This document shows positions 22,633-23,966 of a DNA stretch of 23,966 bases, piece by piece (position 1 is the first letter of the stretch; every line of letters begins with the position of its first letter). A model generated the notes under the pieces. That model searched no databases. It saw only the letters and a list, made by a program, of their open reading frames with translations, and had not been told where the DNA came from. The position numbers and the translations under genes were made by a program. Where the stretch lies: contig CAYWKJ010000020.1 of NCBI GenBank assembly GCA_964459205.1, positions 1-23,966 of the forward strand, in the 5' to 3' direction. The DNA is from JABJMC01 sp964459205 (GTDB lineage Bacteria > Patescibacteriota > Gracilibacteria > UBA1369 > UBA12473).

Positions 22633-23966
22633 ATGAAAGTTGCTATTTATAACCGATACCTAACTACGGCTGGTGGAGGAGAAAAACACATGGGAGCTAT
22701 TGCTGAGTATTTATCCCACAAAAAAAACTATCAAATAGATATTTTGACTTACGAAGCAGTTGATCTAACGGCTGTTTCCAAAAAACTAAACCTAGATCTT
22801 TCTAAATGCAAAGTACGATACATCACTAACCTTTCTTCCGAGCAAATCACCGAAACAACCAAAGAATACGATCTTTTCATTAATACCTCGTACTTAAGCA
22901 CCATTAAACCAAAAGCCAAAGCAAACCTTATTTTAATATTTTTCCCAATCCTAAAAAAATATTGGTTTTTAGCCAAACACAAATGGTTCCAAAAATTAAT
23001 AAAATCAATCCTTCCAATAACTAAACTAAATCTAACCCCCACTAAGGGCTTTTATGATTCAGAATTAATTCATGGAAAAACTGGAAAATGGACTAAAAAA
23101 GAATTCTCTTTTGTGGTCCCCAAACTTGGCAGGAAAAAAATCGAAGTAGTAGTCCACACCATAAAAATGGGCAAACTTAAACTTAAATACAGCATTAAAC
23201 AAGTTCAAGCCAATAATGAAAACTGTGAATTCAAAACCACTGGCAATAATCTACATATCACTTTTACTCCCACAAAAAAACAAAACCACATAACTGTTAC
23301 TTTAAGAAAAACTTTCACTCCAAGCAGCAGCGATTCCCGTGAGCTTGGCTTTTTTGTTCACCGCATTAAATACGCTAAAAAGAATCTTCTCTCTAATTTT
23401 ATTCGCAAATTAGGAGGCATTATATTTGTGCGCTCCAAAAAATTTGCTTCGATTGATTATTTGAATAGTTATGATCTTATCCTCTCTAATTCAGATTACA
23501 CCCAAAGATGGCTTAAAAAACTCTGGAATAAAAATAGCAAAATTTTGTATCCAGAAATTCATGTCGAAGAATTTATAAACAACACCCCAAAATCCAAAAA
23601 AATCATTAGTGTAGGAAGATTTTTTGAAGGCAATCACAACAAAAAACACCTCCCCATGATCCAGGCTTTTAAACAAATGTATGATGATGGTTTAAAAGAT
23701 TGGGAATACCATTTATGTGGCGGCACTCATCGCGAGGAAATTCACCAAAACTATGTAAAAAATCTAAAAAAAGAAGCTCAAGGTTATCCTATCTTTATTC
23801 ACACTGACATTCCTTTCCCTGAATTAAAAAAACTATATGCAAAGGCGAGTATCTTTTGGCATGCCGCTGGCTTTGAAGAAGAAGAAACAACGAATCCGGA
23901 TAAATTCGAGCATTTTGGAATTACAACCGTCGAGGGCATGGCCTCTGGATGTATCCCTATTGTTAT
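22633..23966 (+). CDS. GT4 family glycosyltransferase with inserted beta-rich module, 3' end outside window
   Basis: The frame starts at ATG 22633, 14 bases after the GT2 gene, and is open for 444 codons to the window edge. The N-terminus has the GT-B glycine-rich loop (LTTAGGGEKHMGAIAEYL, residues 10-27), and the C-terminal part shows ISVGRFFEG, WEYHLCGG and the GT4 donor-site pattern EHFGITTVEGMASGCIPIV. Between the two Rossmann halves, about residues 138-247, sits an insertion predicted to be beta-rich. It contains KTFTPSSSDSRELGFFVHRI (226-245), reminiscent of the insertion in the preceding GT2 protein. The enzyme probably helps build the glycan exported by the Wzm/Wzt-like transporter; donor and acceptor are unknown. 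Confidence 0.92.
   Translation, partial: MKVAIYNRYLTTAGGGEKHMGAIAEYLSHKKNYQIDILTYEAVDLTAVSKKLNLDLSKCKVRYITNLSSEQITETTKEYDLFINTSYLSTIKPKAKANLILIFFPILKKYWFLAKHKWFQKLIKSILPITKLNLTPTKGFYDSELIHGKTGKWTKKEFSFVVPKLGRKKIEVVVHTIKMGKLKLKYSIKQVQANNENCEFKTTGNNLHITFTPTKKQNHITVTLRKTFTPSSSDSRELGFFVHRIKYAKKNLLSNFIRKLGGIIFVRSKKFASIDYLNSYDLILSNSDYTQRWLKKLWNKNSKILYPEIHVEEFINNTPKSKKIISVGRFFEGNHNKKHLPMIQAFKQMYDDGLKDWEYHLCGGTHREEIHQNYVKNLKKEAQGYPIFIHTDIPFPELKKLYAKASIFWHAAGFEEEETTNPDKFEHFGITTVEGMASGCIPIV

Overview
The window is a gene-dense, low-GC bacterial chromosome segment. Almost every base is coding, and genes abut or overlap by a few bases. TGA is a true stop (it ends the minus-strand genes at 10336, 14200 and 16294), so the code is standard and not the Gracilibacteria-type code. 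The three promoters that can be read are plain sigma70 type (TTGxxx, 17 bp, TATAAT). Almost no start codon has a Shine-Dalgarno sequence. Compactness, several short protein versions (HrcA, RmlA) and many proteins of unknown function suggest a Patescibacteria/CPR-like lineage. This placement is an inference; no rRNA or ribosomal protein is present to test it.

Region 1 (1-5162, plus strand) is a mixed housekeeping and accessory stretch: an incomplete all-helical protein, a 66-residue protein, a GNAT acetyltransferase, a small lipoprotein, a four-helix membrane protein, a free-standing B3/B4 tRNA-editing-type domain, a 24-residue hydrophobic micro-ORF, an FTR1 iron permease and a class I DAHP synthase.

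Region 2 (5163-8538) is a heat-shock module. hrcA and grpE overlap by 11 bp behind one CIRCE-controlled promoter, and dnaK has its own. In both, the TATAAT box fills the loop of the CIRCE operator. A strong intrinsic terminator closes the module. dnaJ is not adjacent.

Region 3 (8539-23966) is a surface-polysaccharide locus that runs off the right edge. It begins with rmlB and rmlA (dTDP-sugar supply), followed by a convergent GT-C-like membrane glycosyltransferase. Next come a DUF4214-methyltransferase fusion and a nitroreductase-like protein. A minus-strand operon encodes a polyprenol-type GT2, a polysaccharide pyruvyl transferase and a flippase-like membrane protein. Divergent from it lies an ABC export operon: Wzm permease, Wzt ATPase with a C-terminal glycan-binding domain, a hexapeptide acyltransferase, a methyltransferase with a long repeated coiled coil, a GT2 and a GT4.

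The most interesting point is the methyltransferase-coiled-coil protein (19845-21296). It carries five 46-residue tandem repeats, is co-encoded with Wzm/Wzt, and resembles the logic of the WbdD chain-terminator/molecular ruler of E. coli O8/O9a, but without a kinase domain. Near-identical DNA repeats could let ruler length, and so glycan length, vary by recombination. Second, the two glycosyltransferases that follow, although of different folds, each carry a beta-rich insertion with a similar F-x-P-S...D-x-R-[DE]-L-G motif.
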